DNA of 64,000 nt from Cephalotus follicularis (taxonomy: Eukaryota > Streptophyta > Magnoliopsida > Oxalidales > Cephalotaceae), in the NCBI GenBank assembly GCA_001972305.1, contig BDDD01000175.1, positions 62,001 through 126,000 of the forward strand, written 5' to 3'. This document shows, piece after piece, positions 46,642 to 58,244 of the stretch. The notes below the pieces were generated by a model, which did not search any database, was not told the DNA's origin, and saw nothing but the letters and a program-made list of their open reading frames with translations. A program made the translations under genes and the position numbers. Each line of letters starts with the position of its first letter. Positions within the stretch are counted from its first letter, which is position 1.

Positions 46642-47845
46642 TCATTTGGTGACTTTTAGATCATAATATATCGTATCATCGACACCCTCAAAGTCGGATC
46701 GAATTGTCAAGTGATCCTTTTCCAAGTTATCAATCCGCGAGTTGACTTGCTTAAATTTTCCTTCGAGGGATGCCTCCAAAGAATCAAACCTAGCAGTCAT
46801 AAACTCGATCATCCTATCATAGTCACTCATAGATGATGATCCTTGAGCTTGAACAGGTTGAGGTTCTTCGTGGGCTTCCCATGGAGGGATCTCCTCTTGA
46901 TCTTCTCTTTCAATCCTTTGCCCTTGGTCGCTCTTTGGGCAATAGGTCCAAATTCCTCCTTGTTTCTTCCATCCCATCCTATTCAAAGTGCTTTTATTAT
47001 AGGTGTCCTCCTTCTTTAACTTTGTGCCAATCTCTCCTTCAAGCCGAATTTCGTGATAATGAAAGATTTTGGTGAGAATGGATCCGAAAGGGAGAACGAA
47101 TTTCTTTTGAGTAAATGCTCTCACCATGGTGTGGAGCATAAGAAGGGGATAGCAAAAATCGATCTTTGAGATGATGCACCACATCAAGAATGCTTGCATC
47201 CGGGAAAGTTTAACGTAGACACCACCGGTGGGAAGAGGTTGATGCACAATGAGGTGATGGAGAAGTCTATGATCCACAGAGACTTTATTGGTGCAAAGAG
47301 CCATAGTAGGGTGAATGTTTGGATCGTTGGGATAAAGGATGGACAAAATGTGATTAGGGTGAAAACCCTCTACTTCTGGCCATTTTTTGGATTCGAAAAT
47401 GTAAATTCCGGTGTGTGGTATGTGAAGGATAGAAGCTAGAATCCTAGCATCTAAGAAAATACACTGCCTATTGACAGTAGAGGAGAGAGCAAACTCCTCA
47501 TGAGGGCTAGACACAATCCTAAGGTTCATATAAAACTCTTTGACCAATTTTACATAAAAAGGGTCCTGAATTTTGACAAGAGGTATGAGGTGTAAGTCCT
47601 CAAGCCAGGAGACAAAAGAAAATTCACTAGAACAGAAGGCAAGATCAATGCTTCTGCCTCCCATTACACGTTTGTCCACAAAAACAACATTTCGGAGTGG
47701 AATTTGCTCTTCAGATTCGGAATCCGATTCAAGAGCTGGGTCAGGGGAAGGTTCCCTAATGTCAAGTTTTTGCCTTTTTATCATATTTCTGGGGTTTAGA
47801 AGAGGTGGAAGCCTTTTTAAAGACGGTTCTTTTTGTCTTAGGCAT
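46642..47845 (-). pseudogene. Sirevirus env-like ORF (putative plant transposon protein)
   Basis: A long frame of 380 codons at 47784-46642. A likely original start is the ATG at 47845 (MPKTKRTVFKKAS), which lies in another frame and joins after one frameshift near 47780. The N-terminus is acidic (SDSESEEQIP); the globular middle reads VDKRVMGGRSIDL, LVKEFYMNLRIV and LPFGSILTKIF; the C-terminus is coiled-coil-like (FDSLEASLEGKFKQVNSRID). No clear signal peptide or membrane segment is visible, so 'env-like' refers to its position downstream of pol. A related fragment lies at 41792-42129. Confidence 0.75.
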
Positions 47846-48050
47846 TATGACAAACAGATGGTATGCACAACAGATAGAGACTGAGAATGAGAAAAACAGA
47901 CTGGATTGGAAGAGAGAAAAATGGTTTTTGATTACGAAAAAGAGTTGGAGAGATGATATGCGAATTGTTAGAACGAGTTTTGAAAGAAAAAGAGAGTGTA
48001 GAAATTTTTTCGAAATCTCCAGAAATAGGGTAAAGTGAGATATGAACATG

Positions 48051-48275
48051 AAGTCGACGTTTTTATGAAAAAAATCGATATCAGGGTAAAAGACGTCGAC
48101 GTGATTCCAAAGACGTCGACTCATTCTTTAAAAGAGACCCAGAAAACGATGAGTTTTAAAAGGCATCGACGCGTTTTGAAAGAAGTCGACGTGTTTCAGA
48201 GAAATAGATGTTTTGTAAAAGAGATCGACGTGTTTTCATAAAACATAAAATTTTTCAGAAAAGAGATCGACGTGT
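48051..48275. repeat. TCGA-centred motif array in the internal spacer
   Basis: AAGTCGACGT (48051), the perfect palindrome ACGTCGACGT (48093-48102), AGACGTCGAC (48111), GGCATCGACGCG, GAAGTCGACGTG, AGATCGACGTG (twice). It lies between pol and the env-like ORF, upstream of the latter. This is the only array not inside an LTR. Confidence 0.85.
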
Positions 48276-48381
48276 TTTTGTAAAAAGAGAACAGTAACAA
48301 GCAAAAACACAATAATAACCAACAAACAATCATCACATCAAATGAGCATATAATTAAATCAATCATTCAAACAAATAAACA

Positions 48382-51300
48382 TCATTCAAGTTCACATAAA
48401 CCTAATTCTCTTCTAAATTTTGAAAAAGAGTTTTCATCTAGAGGTTTAGTGAATATATCCGCAACTTGTTTTTCGGTTGGAATGTATTCTAAAGCAATAT
48501 CTCCACATTCAACATGTTCTCTTAAAAAGTGATATCTAATGTCAATGTGCTTTGTCCTAGAATGATGAACAGGGTTCTTTGCTAGACAAATACTACTAGT
48601 GTTATCACATTTTATGGAGACATCTTTTACACAAACACCATAATCAATCAATTGTTGCTTTTCCCATAAGATTTGTGCACAACAACTACCTACAGCAATA
48701 TATTCAGCTTCGGTGGTAGATAAAGCAACTGAATTTTGTTTTTTACTAAACCAGGAAATAAGCATACTTCCTAGGTATTGGCATGAGCCACTAGTGCTCT
48801 TGCAGTCAACTTTATAACCACCAAAGTCGGCATCCGAGTAAGAATGTAAATCAAAATTAGAGTCTCGGGAATACCATAAACCTAGAGTAGGTGTATATGC
48901 AAGATATTTGAAAATACGTTTTACGGCAAACAAATGAGATTCTTCTGGATTATATTGAAATCGGGCACACAAGCACACACTAAACAAAATATCGGGTCTA
49001 CTAGCAGTTAAATACAATAAAGACCCAATCATACTTCTATAAAGCTTTTGATCAATATTTTTACCTTGTTCGTCTTTGTCAAGCTTTGTAGAGGTGCTCA
49101 TAGGAGTCTTACTTGTTTTAGCTTTCTCCATTCCAAACTTCTTGAGAATTTCCTTTACGTATTTTGTTTGGTTGATGAAGATTCCCTCTTTGTTTTGTGT
49201 GACTTGAAGTCCAAGAAAGAAGTTGAGCTCTCCCATTAAGGTCATTTCAAATTCGGATTTCATAGTATTTGAAAATTCCTTGCACAAAAATTCGTTAGTA
49301 GATCCAAAAATAATGTCATCAACATATATTTGCACAATAAGTAAATCATTACCTTTAGATTTTGTAAAAAGTGTAATATCGACATTTCCTCGTTTTAAAT
49401 CATTTTCAATTAAAAATTTTGTTAATCTCTCATACCAATCACGAGGGGCTTGTTTGAGACCATATAAAGCTTTGTTTAATTTGAAAACATGGTTTGGAAA
49501 GAAAGGATCCTCAAAACCTTGAGGTTGCTCAACGTAAACTTCTTCTTTTATAAAACCATATAAAAATGCACTTTTCACATCCATTTAATATAATTTGAAA
49601 TTTTTAAAGCAAGCAAATGCAAGTAACAATCGAATGGATTCTAATCTAGCAACCGGTGCATATGTTTCATCATAGTCTATTCCTTCTTCTTGTGAGTACC
49701 CTTGTGCAACTAGTCTTGCTTTGTTTCTAATTATTATTCCTTGATTATCCATTTTATTTCTAAATACCCATTTAGTTCCTATTACCGAATGATCCTTAGG
49801 TCTAGGTACAAAAAACCAAACTTTGTTCCGTTCAAATTGGTTTAGCTCTTCTTACATAGCTACTATCCAATTTTCATCCTTTTCGGCTTCTACAAAGTTC
49901 TTGGGTTCTAAGTGAGAAAGGAATGAAACATAATTACAAGTGTTTGCACTAGACCTAGTCCTAATGCCTTGTTGAATATTACCAATTGTAGCTTCATGAG
50001 GGTGATCTTTAACTACCTTGTATGTCTTATCTACAAGTTCTTTTTGGTAACTATCCTTAGGTTCTACATCAATGTCCTCCGAAGGTTCATGAAAATCTAT
50101 ACTATCATGCATATGTGAACTTGAATCATGTAACTCATCAAAGACAACATGCATAGATTCTTCTACCAGTAATCTACGTTTATTAAAACATCTATAAGCT
50201 TTACTAGTAAGGGAGTATCCAAGAAATATACCTTCATCCGCTTTCGAATCAAACTTACCAAGTTGATCTTTTCCATTGTTGTGTATGAAGCATTTGCATC
50301 CGAAGGCACAAAAGTGACTAATGTTAGGCTTTCTCTCCTTCCATAATTCGTATGGAGTCTTTTTGAGAATTGGCCTTATTGATGTTCTATTTAAAATATA
50401 ACATGCAGTGTTCGTGGCTTCGGCCCAAAAATACTTTGGTAAATCATTTTCGCAAAGCATGGTTCTAGTCATTTCTTCTAAGGTTCTATTTCTCCTTTCA
50501 ACAACTCCATTTTGTTGAGGAGTCCTAGGGGTTGGAAATTCATGTTTAAAACCATTTTCAATGCAATAATTATCAAAAATATTATTTTCAAATTCTTTGC
50601 CATGGTCACTTCTAATTTTTAAAATAGAAAGTCCTTTTTCTTTTTGAACAATTTTACAAAAATTTGCAAAGAAAGTAAAAGTTTCACTTTTATGTGCTAA
50701 AAAATAAACCCATGTGTACCTAGTGTAGTCATCAACAATAACATAGGCATATGACTTACCTCCTAAGCTTCTTATGTTTATTGGACCGAAAAGATCCATA
50801 TGAATTAGTTCGAGTGGCCTAGAAGTTGAGACAATGTTGGTTGATTTGAAACTTGCTCTTATTTGTTTTCCTTGTTGGCAAGCATTACATAATTTATCTT
50901 TTTGAAAGCTCAATTTAGGAAGACCTTTTACTAAGCCATGTTTCAAAATTTTTGCAATAGTTCTCATACTAACATGTCCAAGCCTTCTATGCCACATCCA
51001 ACTATCTTCATTTAAAGAGACAAGGCATTTAACATTTTGATTTTGAAGATCATTTAAATTTATAACATAAACATTGCCTTCTCTTTGTCCAATAAACTTA
51101 GTAGCATTATTGTTGTTGTCTACAACTCTACATGATGTATTTTCGAAAATAACTCTACAATTCTTGTCACATAATTGACTTATGCTCAAGAGACTGTGTT
51201 TGAGTCCTTTAACATGCAGTACATTAGTAATAGTGATGTCTTTATTACCTATGGAGCCGGTTCCAACGATTTGTCCTTTTGTGTTATCTCCAAAGGTTAC

Positions 51301-51690
51301 GTTTCCTCCGTCTTTTGGTTTCCAAGTTATAAATAGGCGTTTATTACCCGTCATGTGCTTGGAGTATCCACTATCGAGGTACCAACGATTTCTCTTTGGT
51401 GAAATCTACAAAACAAGAGAATTTATGTTGAAGACTTTGGTACCCAAGTTGATTTGGGTCCGGGGGGGTTAGTAATAAATGTTCCTTTTGGAACCCATAT
51501 AGTTCTTAATTTAAACACCTTATTTTTCAATAATAAATTTCTCTTGTGCATGTTATTTTTCTTGTGATAACAATTTTGTGTAGTGTGACCATATTTATTG
51601 CAATAGGTGCAAGCTATGCTAGATGAGGTCTTTTTATTATCTTTCTTTTCAAGATATTTTTGAAAATGCTTAACATTGTTCATCTCATCA
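48382..51690 (-). pseudogene. Sirevirus-like pol: gag remnant, protease-proximal region, integrase, RT, RNase H
   Basis: 51683-51423 keeps a gag knuckle (CTYCNKYGHTTQNCYH). 51354-49852 (500 codons) carries MTGNKRLFITW and LLSISQLCDK, the integrase HHCC region (HRRLGHVSMRT, CNACQQGKQIRASF), and the DDE parts (HMDLFGPINIR, RSDHGKEFEN, GVVERRNRT). A frameshift near 49850 and a TAA just before the ATG at 49584 separate the RT start. 49584-48382 (400 codons) holds MDVKSAFLYG, the YVDD active site and RNase H (DADFGGYKVDCKSTSG, LSTTEAEYIA, VADIFTKPL). Only a few disabling changes are visible. Confidence 0.95.
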
Positions 51691-51715
51691 TAACCTAGGC
51701 GAGCCTTGTTAAAAA

Positions 51716-52936
51716 CAGAAAGAAAAACTTCTCCGATTCAGAGTGGTTCGGCTAACTCTTGCCTACGTCCACTTTTCCCAAGGGAGCTCCTTGAGTTTCC
51801 ACTATCTCGAATTGATTATGGTAGCAATTCGTTACACCTTACAATTTCGTGATTGACCTCAATCACAAGACCTTGACCTCAAGACCTTAGAGGATTCTCC
51901 TCTTTTACAAGTGGTTGTGAAATGTGTTTACAAGATAACCTCTCAAAAAGGTTTGATATGGCTAATTACAGAACACAATATGAATCTCACAGAAGAACTC
52001 AAGAGATGGAGCTTTGAAGCTTTCGGGGACACTATAGAGTACTTGAGCTTTTTGACACTAGAATGCTTGAATTTGATTTCTCTCTTGATGTTGTGTAATT
52101 CTTGTTGAATTGATGTGAATTCAATTGTTCTTCTCTGAGGTTTGAATCTTCCTTTTATAGGCAGAAGAGTCTTATAGCTGTTGCATAAATCCTTGAAGCT
52201 TTTGATTTAATAATGTGTTGATGCAACTTTGCTTTTGTCTCTGCTGGCAGAAAGACGTCAATGTCTTCATAAAGGCGTTGATGTCTTTGACTGTTACTAG
52301 CCGTTGTAAGTGCGCTAACTAGCCATTCCGTGTTTCCCGGGTCAATCATTTTGAAAAGACGTCGATGTCTTTTAAAGGCATCGATGTCTTTGCTGGGAAT
52401 GTTTCCAGGTATTTGAAGTTATGAGCATCACATCGACTTCTTCTATAAGGGTCGATGTCTTTTCTGGATTTTGCAGATTGGTCTAGAAAGACGTCGATGT
52501 CTATGGTAAGGGATCGATGTCTTTTCATGGACGTCGATGTCTTCACAAACAAGGATCGATGTCATCACTCGATTTTGACCTGTAACTTTGGCACCTCAAG
52601 ACGTCGATGTCTTCTTGATAGGGATCGATGTCTTTTGTATGGACGTCGATGTCTTTGCTTGTAAGGATCGATGTCTTCACTAAAATTTGACCTGTAACTT
52701 TGGGCACTATAGACGTCAATGGCTTTATTCAAAGGGATCGATGTCTTTCTCCAAATTTTGCCTGTATCTTCGGTGGCTTTAAGACGTCGATGTCTTCTTC
52801 AATGAGGATCGATGTCTTTCTCCTTGTAGTTGATTTTTGCCTTTTGTGAAGCTTTCTAATATCTTGCACATCAAGTAAACTTGTTAAATGCAAATATGTT
52901 ATCGTCAAAACAAGGATTGAGACTAAATCGTCAACA
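51716..52936 (-). repeat. 5' LTR of the Sirevirus-like element, truncated
   Basis: Matches 44706-45924 with few differences. The ~90 bp that should adjoin the PBS are missing; the LTR is joined directly to gag sequence. The TATA box is on the minus strand near 52151-52162. Confidence 0.9.
52253..52820. repeat. TCGA-centred motif array, second Sirevirus LTR
   Basis: Counterpart of 45240-45810. Several differences fall on the central or flanking CpG: GACGTCAATG against GACGTCGATG, and GGCGTTGATG against GGCGTCGATG. Confidence 0.9.
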
Positions 52937-54124
52937 AACTTGGTTCTCTATCTTTATTCCAGGACATTCATTTACAATTAATTAAGCATGTATTAATGAA
53001 ATGAACTCATAGCCATTGATAAAACATAAACATCTTTATTGAATTTATAAATCGTTTGCACAAGATATAGTAAATACAACCTCAACACTGGCTCGCATCA
53101 CTTTACCTCTAACACATAGGTCTACTCTTCTCTACACGTTTACTATTCTCTATGACCTAAGCACTAGTCTGCTCTACAGTCTTGTGGCGCAGGTCTTCTC
53201 TACCGTCTTAGAGATTTGGAAGCCCTTACCTCATCCTCCAAGGTCTGGTCTGACTTAGGTTGAGTGTCTAATGCAAGTACGAGGTATAACCATATGATTC
53301 CTTCAAGGATGATGTCTACCTTCTAGTACCGAGATATGCCCTTAGGAAAGTGCAAAAGCGCCGATGCTCTAATTAGATGGGTCGATGGTCTAAGGAATTA
53401 GCAGTCAAGAACATATGGCTGTTAAACAGCTCTAATCCAATTCATGCAATATTATTATTTGATCTTAGGGAGCCATAAGTTCTAGGGAGCGATTCTGACT
53501 CAATAGCTAATGTATAACTTAATCAATACTTTAGCGGCTCATAGTAGCATTCCATATCAATTCATAACAATACTATTTATCAGTTCACAATGGTAAATAC
53601 TATTCGCATAGATATAATTATATACCAGCTTAAGGTGTATGAGTAGAACCTACCTCAATACCAGTTGAGTCCTTCAGATTTTGGAGGACTACTGCAAAAT
53701 CGTCGATCTACTGCTTCCTTCAAGTTCTACCACTACTGCGATTCAATGACTTCTTTTTCATTGCAAACCGAGCTCTTTCTCTCACCAATCCGCCCTCTCA
53801 CTGTCTCCTTTGATATCTGGTAACGCGAAGATAAAGTGAGAGTAGAGAGCACGCTAAACTTTCTAGACAAAGGTATTTCCTTTGTCTCTTCCAGGATTGT
53901 GAGGCAATGAGGTCCCACTTCGCACAATTATCCCATTTATTTTGAGTGGAAGACTCTAGAACGCACTACAACCGCCTTTCTCAAAATGGCAGGACCAATA
54001 CAATCGCCTTCCTTTCCATGGCCCGAGCTCAGCACAATAAGACAAGAGAACATAATATGAAGCCAAATCACCATTTGCAATATTATTTATTAAAATTATT
54101 TGCATAATATTTTGGGGCATTACA
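52937..54124 (-). repeat. Gypsy-type LTR remnant (family E)
   Basis: On the minus strand it starts TGTAATGCCCCAAAA, directly after interrupting a copia integrase frame at 54124. No coding sequence. The other end is not defined because the Sirevirus LTR abuts it. The frame at 53927-53733 has no family features. Confidence 0.55.
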
Positions 54125-55579
54125 AATCTAACTTATGTCTCATCAGAAACACATACCCATACCGAGATAAATCATAGGTAAAAATAATGAAGTAAAGATA
54201 TCCTCCTCGCGTACTGACCGACATCGATCCACGGATGTCGGTGTGGAGAAGACCGAGTATGTCCATCACCCTCTCTTCTTGACCAGAGAAGGGAGATTTG
54301 GTCATTTTTTCAAGAAAACAAGATTCACATGTTGGAAAGGACTTCAAGTCCTGGATGTCTAAAAGACCTTCTTTAACCAACCCTGACATCCTCGCCTTAC
54401 GAGGATGGCCTAATTTGCAATACCAAGCAAAGGATGGATTTAGTTCATTTTTCTCTCTTTGTCTGTTGTTACTTGTTCCTTACTCAAATGATAATGCCAT
54501 TTTGTGATTAGTATTTAAAACATAAATCCCATTGTCAATGCGTCCAATACATATACAAACTTCATCAATAGACGAAAGTGAACATCCATTAGCATAAAAA
54601 AAGAGTTCCAAGCCTAGTTTATATACATATGACACACTAATGATGTTCCGAATTAAGATTTGTACATAATAACATGGATTTAAAGTTAATACATAGCCAC
54701 TAGGAAAATGTAAATAAAAAACGCCTACAGCTCTAGTGATGATCCTAGATCCATCACCTAGTCGCAGGTCCACTGCATCTTCAGCTCCATGCTACCTAGC
54801 GTTTTTTAGACCCTGCAAAGAATTAAAAATATTAGTACCACAACCATTGTCCAACATCCAAGTAGAACTAACTTTGTATGCTAGGTTAATTTCAATCATG
54901 AAAGTACCTGAACCAGAGGCACGAGTAGATGAAGTGGAAGCTAGGAACTCCTTACAGTCCCTTTTCCAATGCCTTTGCTTCCCACAGTGAAAACAAGCCT
55001 TATCCTCCGATAGTTGTTTGAGCTTTTCCGTGGCTATCCCCCCAATCACTCCAAGCGACTTTTCTTTCTTCTTATTCTTCTTATTCTTGGCCTTGGATTT
55101 TGACTTGGATCCACCGTTTCTATGGGCAGTATGAGAAGAAGTAGGAAGAAGCATCACGACCGACTTTGACTTACCAACGTCAAAATCAGCCTCCACAGTT
55201 CTAAGCATAGCCACTAGCTCAAGTAATGAACAATCCACTTTGTTCATGTGGAAGTTCGATATGAACTGCAAGAACATCCGAGGGAGGGGCGCAAGAACGA
55301 GATCTATGTAGAAGTCGTTATCCATCATACAATCCAAGGTTTCAATATCGTCATGCTGTTGCTACAGCTCTGGCACCTAGCCTGCTTATGCCACTTTGCA
55401 ACAGTGACCTGAGTCTCAGTGGATGGATTGGCACCCATTGTCGGGGGGTCCCCCGTCATCACATGAGAAAGGTTCATGGATGTAAGGACTAAGCACAGAT
55501 TAAACTGCTAGCCAAGGAAATTTGGTCCTTCTAGCTTTGTTGTTTCCAGAATTCGTGCAATAGAGGTGATGCCAGCCAT
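54125..55579 (-). pseudogene. Ty1/copia gag-integrase pseudogene
   Basis: The minus-strand start ATG at 55579 gives MAGITSIARILETTKLEGPN, matching the gag start of the plus-strand copia at 59605. Then come DNDFYIDLVLA, a CCHC knuckle CFHCGKQRHWKRDC (about 54989-54948), a protease-like active site (MLDNGCGT; Asn replaces the usual Ser or Thr), pre-integrase, and integrase opening (CESCFLEKMTKSPF, HTDIRGSMSVSTRGG). It is cut at 54124 by an LTR; the rest of integrase, RT and RNase H are absent. Stops near 55535, 54790 and 54480. Confidence 0.88.
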
Positions 55580-55935
55580 GATGATAAAATATATGCTACC
55601 TAAAGAAAACAATATAAGGAATTTAGAAACTATTCCAATTTTTATGTTACTACCATGACACTTGGTCTTTAGTGCATATGGTTTCTCCCACTATTCTAAT
55701 CGTATTTCACACTCCCATGTGGAATTGGGGAGTCCAACCTCCTAGTGGGGATTGTTAGATCAGGGGTGTCCTTGTATGCCACATTATGGCTTGTTTGTAT
55801 ATAAACACTCTTAATTAATACAGTTCTGAATTCCTTTTATGTTTCATGTGCATATTCTTTATTGGCAAGGCTATGTGGCTCATCCCAACCAACCAACAGG
55901 AACATAATAATTATAAGTGATTAACTGTATGTCAT
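55580..55935. other. Copia leader remnant and TATA-containing fragment
   Basis: 55580-55766 (minus) matches the leader before the other copia gag (59418-59604: CCCCACTAGG, TACGATTAGAATAGTGGGAG). 55767-55906 contains TGTTAGATCAGGGGTGTCC and GTATATAAACACTC on the plus strand, resembling a copia LTR promoter/R region. 55907-55935 is unassigned. Confidence 0.5.
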
Positions 55936-56911
55936 ATAGCGCCCTGTCACATTCAAAAGGTTGGATCTCGTGCCGAGAGGGATGTGAGAGTGAGGTCCTT
56001 ACTCCCTATGACAAATGTTCCAAGTCATAGGTACACTTTCTTTGGGCCATTGATGAACCGTGAAGACATGTCACGTTAAGCTTGCTTTCGGGTTAGCAGT
56101 GGAGGTTGGTTATTTCGTAGCCAATTGAGTTTATCCCTAAAGCTGAATGTGAGGTGTATACTAGAGAGCGTGACACAGAACTGACCCACCAATAGGAAAT
56201 CTATTTGGATAGTCAATACCGAATGTCAATAGGATTCCTATGATCTTGGTAGTGTATAGTCTATGGTGACTAGTAGGTCTATAGCCTGCGTTGTCTCCTT
56301 TGACCTGAACGGCTGGCATGCATTGTTTGGTAACTGCTTGACTTTGATTTTTGCCTTCCCCAGCACTAGCCAGGTGCTAGGAAAAGGGTTGTCGTTGGGT
56401 CTTATGGGAGCTGCATTGAGATGTATGGGCGAGTGCGCAATAGGGGATCATCACACCCGGGCTGAGGGTGACCGGCTCTATTTATCTATTTACGTTGCAG
56501 ACTTAAAAGTCCTAATCAAGCATAGGTGGACCGGGAATGAGAGGTTCCCATGGGAAGTCTACCGATAGTTTCAGTGTGATCAGAGATTCATAGTTATCAC
56601 AGCAACACTAGGGGTGACATTCATCCAAACCATAGGATGTGACCGGAGCCAAGTATGACGAGGGAAACAAGACACATATGCTGATGACTAGATAAAGTGA
56701 CTGGCTATTTGGACCATGATTGATAGACGTGGTAATACACCGATCCGCGGGGTGACTGGCACTCGCACTAGGGCTGCTCTGATAGTCGATGTACAGTTAG
56801 AGTGGTCGTACTAGATATCGGGATCTTCTGGGAATTTATCATCATACCAGAGAATGATTGGCTTTCGGGTCCTGCCTGACTTTGAATAGGTTGATTTGTG
56901 GCAGGACACAT
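55936..56911. repeat. Dispersed ~0.9 kb repeat, copy 2
   Basis: Mate of 1-920. No conserved frame. It is followed by a copia LTR portion ending in a PBS, so it is either the U3 of that LTR or the tail of an upstream copia copy. Confidence 0.6.
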
Positions 56912-57058
56912 ATCATTTAGTGAAAGGACAACATCAGGGAAGCTATTTTTTTGCTAGTGAGTATTTCATTTGATGGATTTAGGTCAATGGAATACCGCGG
57001 TGAAATATTCCATGCGAAGGGCTTTGAAAATAGAAGAGATTGTCTTACTTTTGTCTTA

Positions 57059-57395
57059 GGCGTCGATGCTATGGAGAGCATGCTTTGACGCCATGCATAG
57101 TTGAGTTGCTGGGTGTTAACACGAATGGCTTGCGTTGACGCTGACAAAACAAATCGCTTTACACGTCGACGCCATTAGGGGTACACGCGACGCCATAACT
57201 GGACTGAGCCGCTGTGTGTTAACGCTATGGAGAGCATGGCATTGATGATTTAAAAACAAGTAGGTTTACGCGTTGACGCTATGAGTTTTAGGCGTTGACC
57301 CGAAGACAAATAAGACTAGGCAACTGTTTCATCTTATCCATGGCGTTGCCGCCTAGATAATACGAGACGCATGGCGTTGACGCCTTGACAGGCTG
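57059..57395. repeat. TCGA-centred motif array, GGCGTTGACGCC type
   Basis: GGCGTCGATGC (57059), TTTGACGCCATG, GCGTTGACGCTG, ACGTCGACGCCAT (57166), GCGTTGACGCTATG, GGCGTTGACCC, GGCGTTGACGCC (57373-57384). One more copy, ACGCGTCGACGTC, is at 57521 in the leader. Confidence 0.85.
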
Positions 57396-57428
57396 ATGCG
57401 CGGTTTTACGGAGAAAGAAAGTCAACAC

Positions 57429-57437
57429 TATAAATAG
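57429..57437 (+). promoter_or_regulatory. TATA box of the copia LTR
   Basis: TATAAATAG lies about 35 bp after the last array copy and shortly before a CT-rich leader. Confidence 0.75.
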
Positions 57438-58232
57438 CTTGAGAGAAGCTTGTTGAACACACTTGAGACTTCTTCTTTCTCTCTCCTCCCTGCCGTGCTT
57501 TCTCTTCTTCCTGCTAGCATACGCGTCGACGTCTATCACCTAGGCAGTTACGCCTACGTGACCTGGTGCGATTTACAGCCATTTTCAAGCCTCCTTTCAC
57601 CACTCAAAGGTCATTATAGGTGCAGATACTTTGCACACTACTTCTTATGTACACCTAGAGTGATTTAGACTAGGTTAAACACTTAGCCTTGCATCCTTGA
57701 TTCTCCCATCCGTGTCTTGTGGAGGAGCTTGGAGCTTTTGGGGATAAAGAGTAGAGGGAGCTTATCTTGAAGGAAGGAGTCTTCACCATTGGTAAGAATC
57801 TCTTCTTCTTCTTCCTCTTGTAGCACCATGGTAGTGGGTGTTAATTAGGGTTTTGGTAAACCCTAGCCGGACCTCCATGGTGTTTTGTTGGTGCTTTGTT
57901 TCTCATCCCTTAGGGTTAGGGATGGTTGGAATTAGGATTCTTTGGCATTAGGCTAGGGTATTGTGTGTTCACGTTATGAGTCTTTGTGTGTGCCCATTTG
58001 TTAGGGTTTACGGCAACCCTATTCGAATCCCGATTTTCTTATGCTTGGTTTTGGTTTGTTTGAATCTTGATTAGAGTTCCTTGGCATTTATTGGAAAAAT
58101 TCGAATGTAGATTAGGGCATCCCATTGCTTGGGGATTAATTTAATTCTTGAAAATTAAAGTTAATCAGCGCTAAACCCTAATGTCCGAATTGATAAGTCT
58201 TCCGCTGTGTGTGGGCACGCGTTCCCGACAAG

Positions 58233-58244
58233 TGGTATCAGAGC
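58233..58244 (+). promoter_or_regulatory. Primer binding site (initiator-Met tRNA)
   Basis: TGGTATCAGAGC, an exact match to the common plant PBS, 2 bp after the LTR end. Confidence 0.93.

Larger units (their letters stand above)
44625..52936 (-). mobile_element. Sirevirus-like Ty1/copia element with env-like ORF
   Basis: Order on the minus strand: 5' LTR (52936-51716), remnant of gag, protease-integrase, RT-RNase H, a spacer with a motif array, an env-like ORF, several PPT-like tracts, 3' LTR (45924-44625). An env-like third ORF and multiplied PPTs are known Sirevirus traits. Most of gag, the PBS and about 90 bp of the 5' LTR are deleted at about 51710-51718. No target duplication is evident (actct against aactt). 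The LTRs are close to identical apart from scattered mainly C/T and G/A changes, so it is fairly young. Confidence 0.88.
56912..58230 (+). repeat. Copia 5' LTR (3' portion certain, start uncertain)
   Basis: Ends GTTCCCGACA two bases before an exact PBS. It has a TATA box and a motif array just upstream of it, as in the Sirevirus LTRs. If the 0.9 kb repeat belongs to it, the LTR would start near 55936. Confidence 0.65.

Noticed and set aside
58233..58244. Possible tRNA gene remnant
   Set aside because: Only the 12-base primer-binding complement is present, directly after an LTR end.
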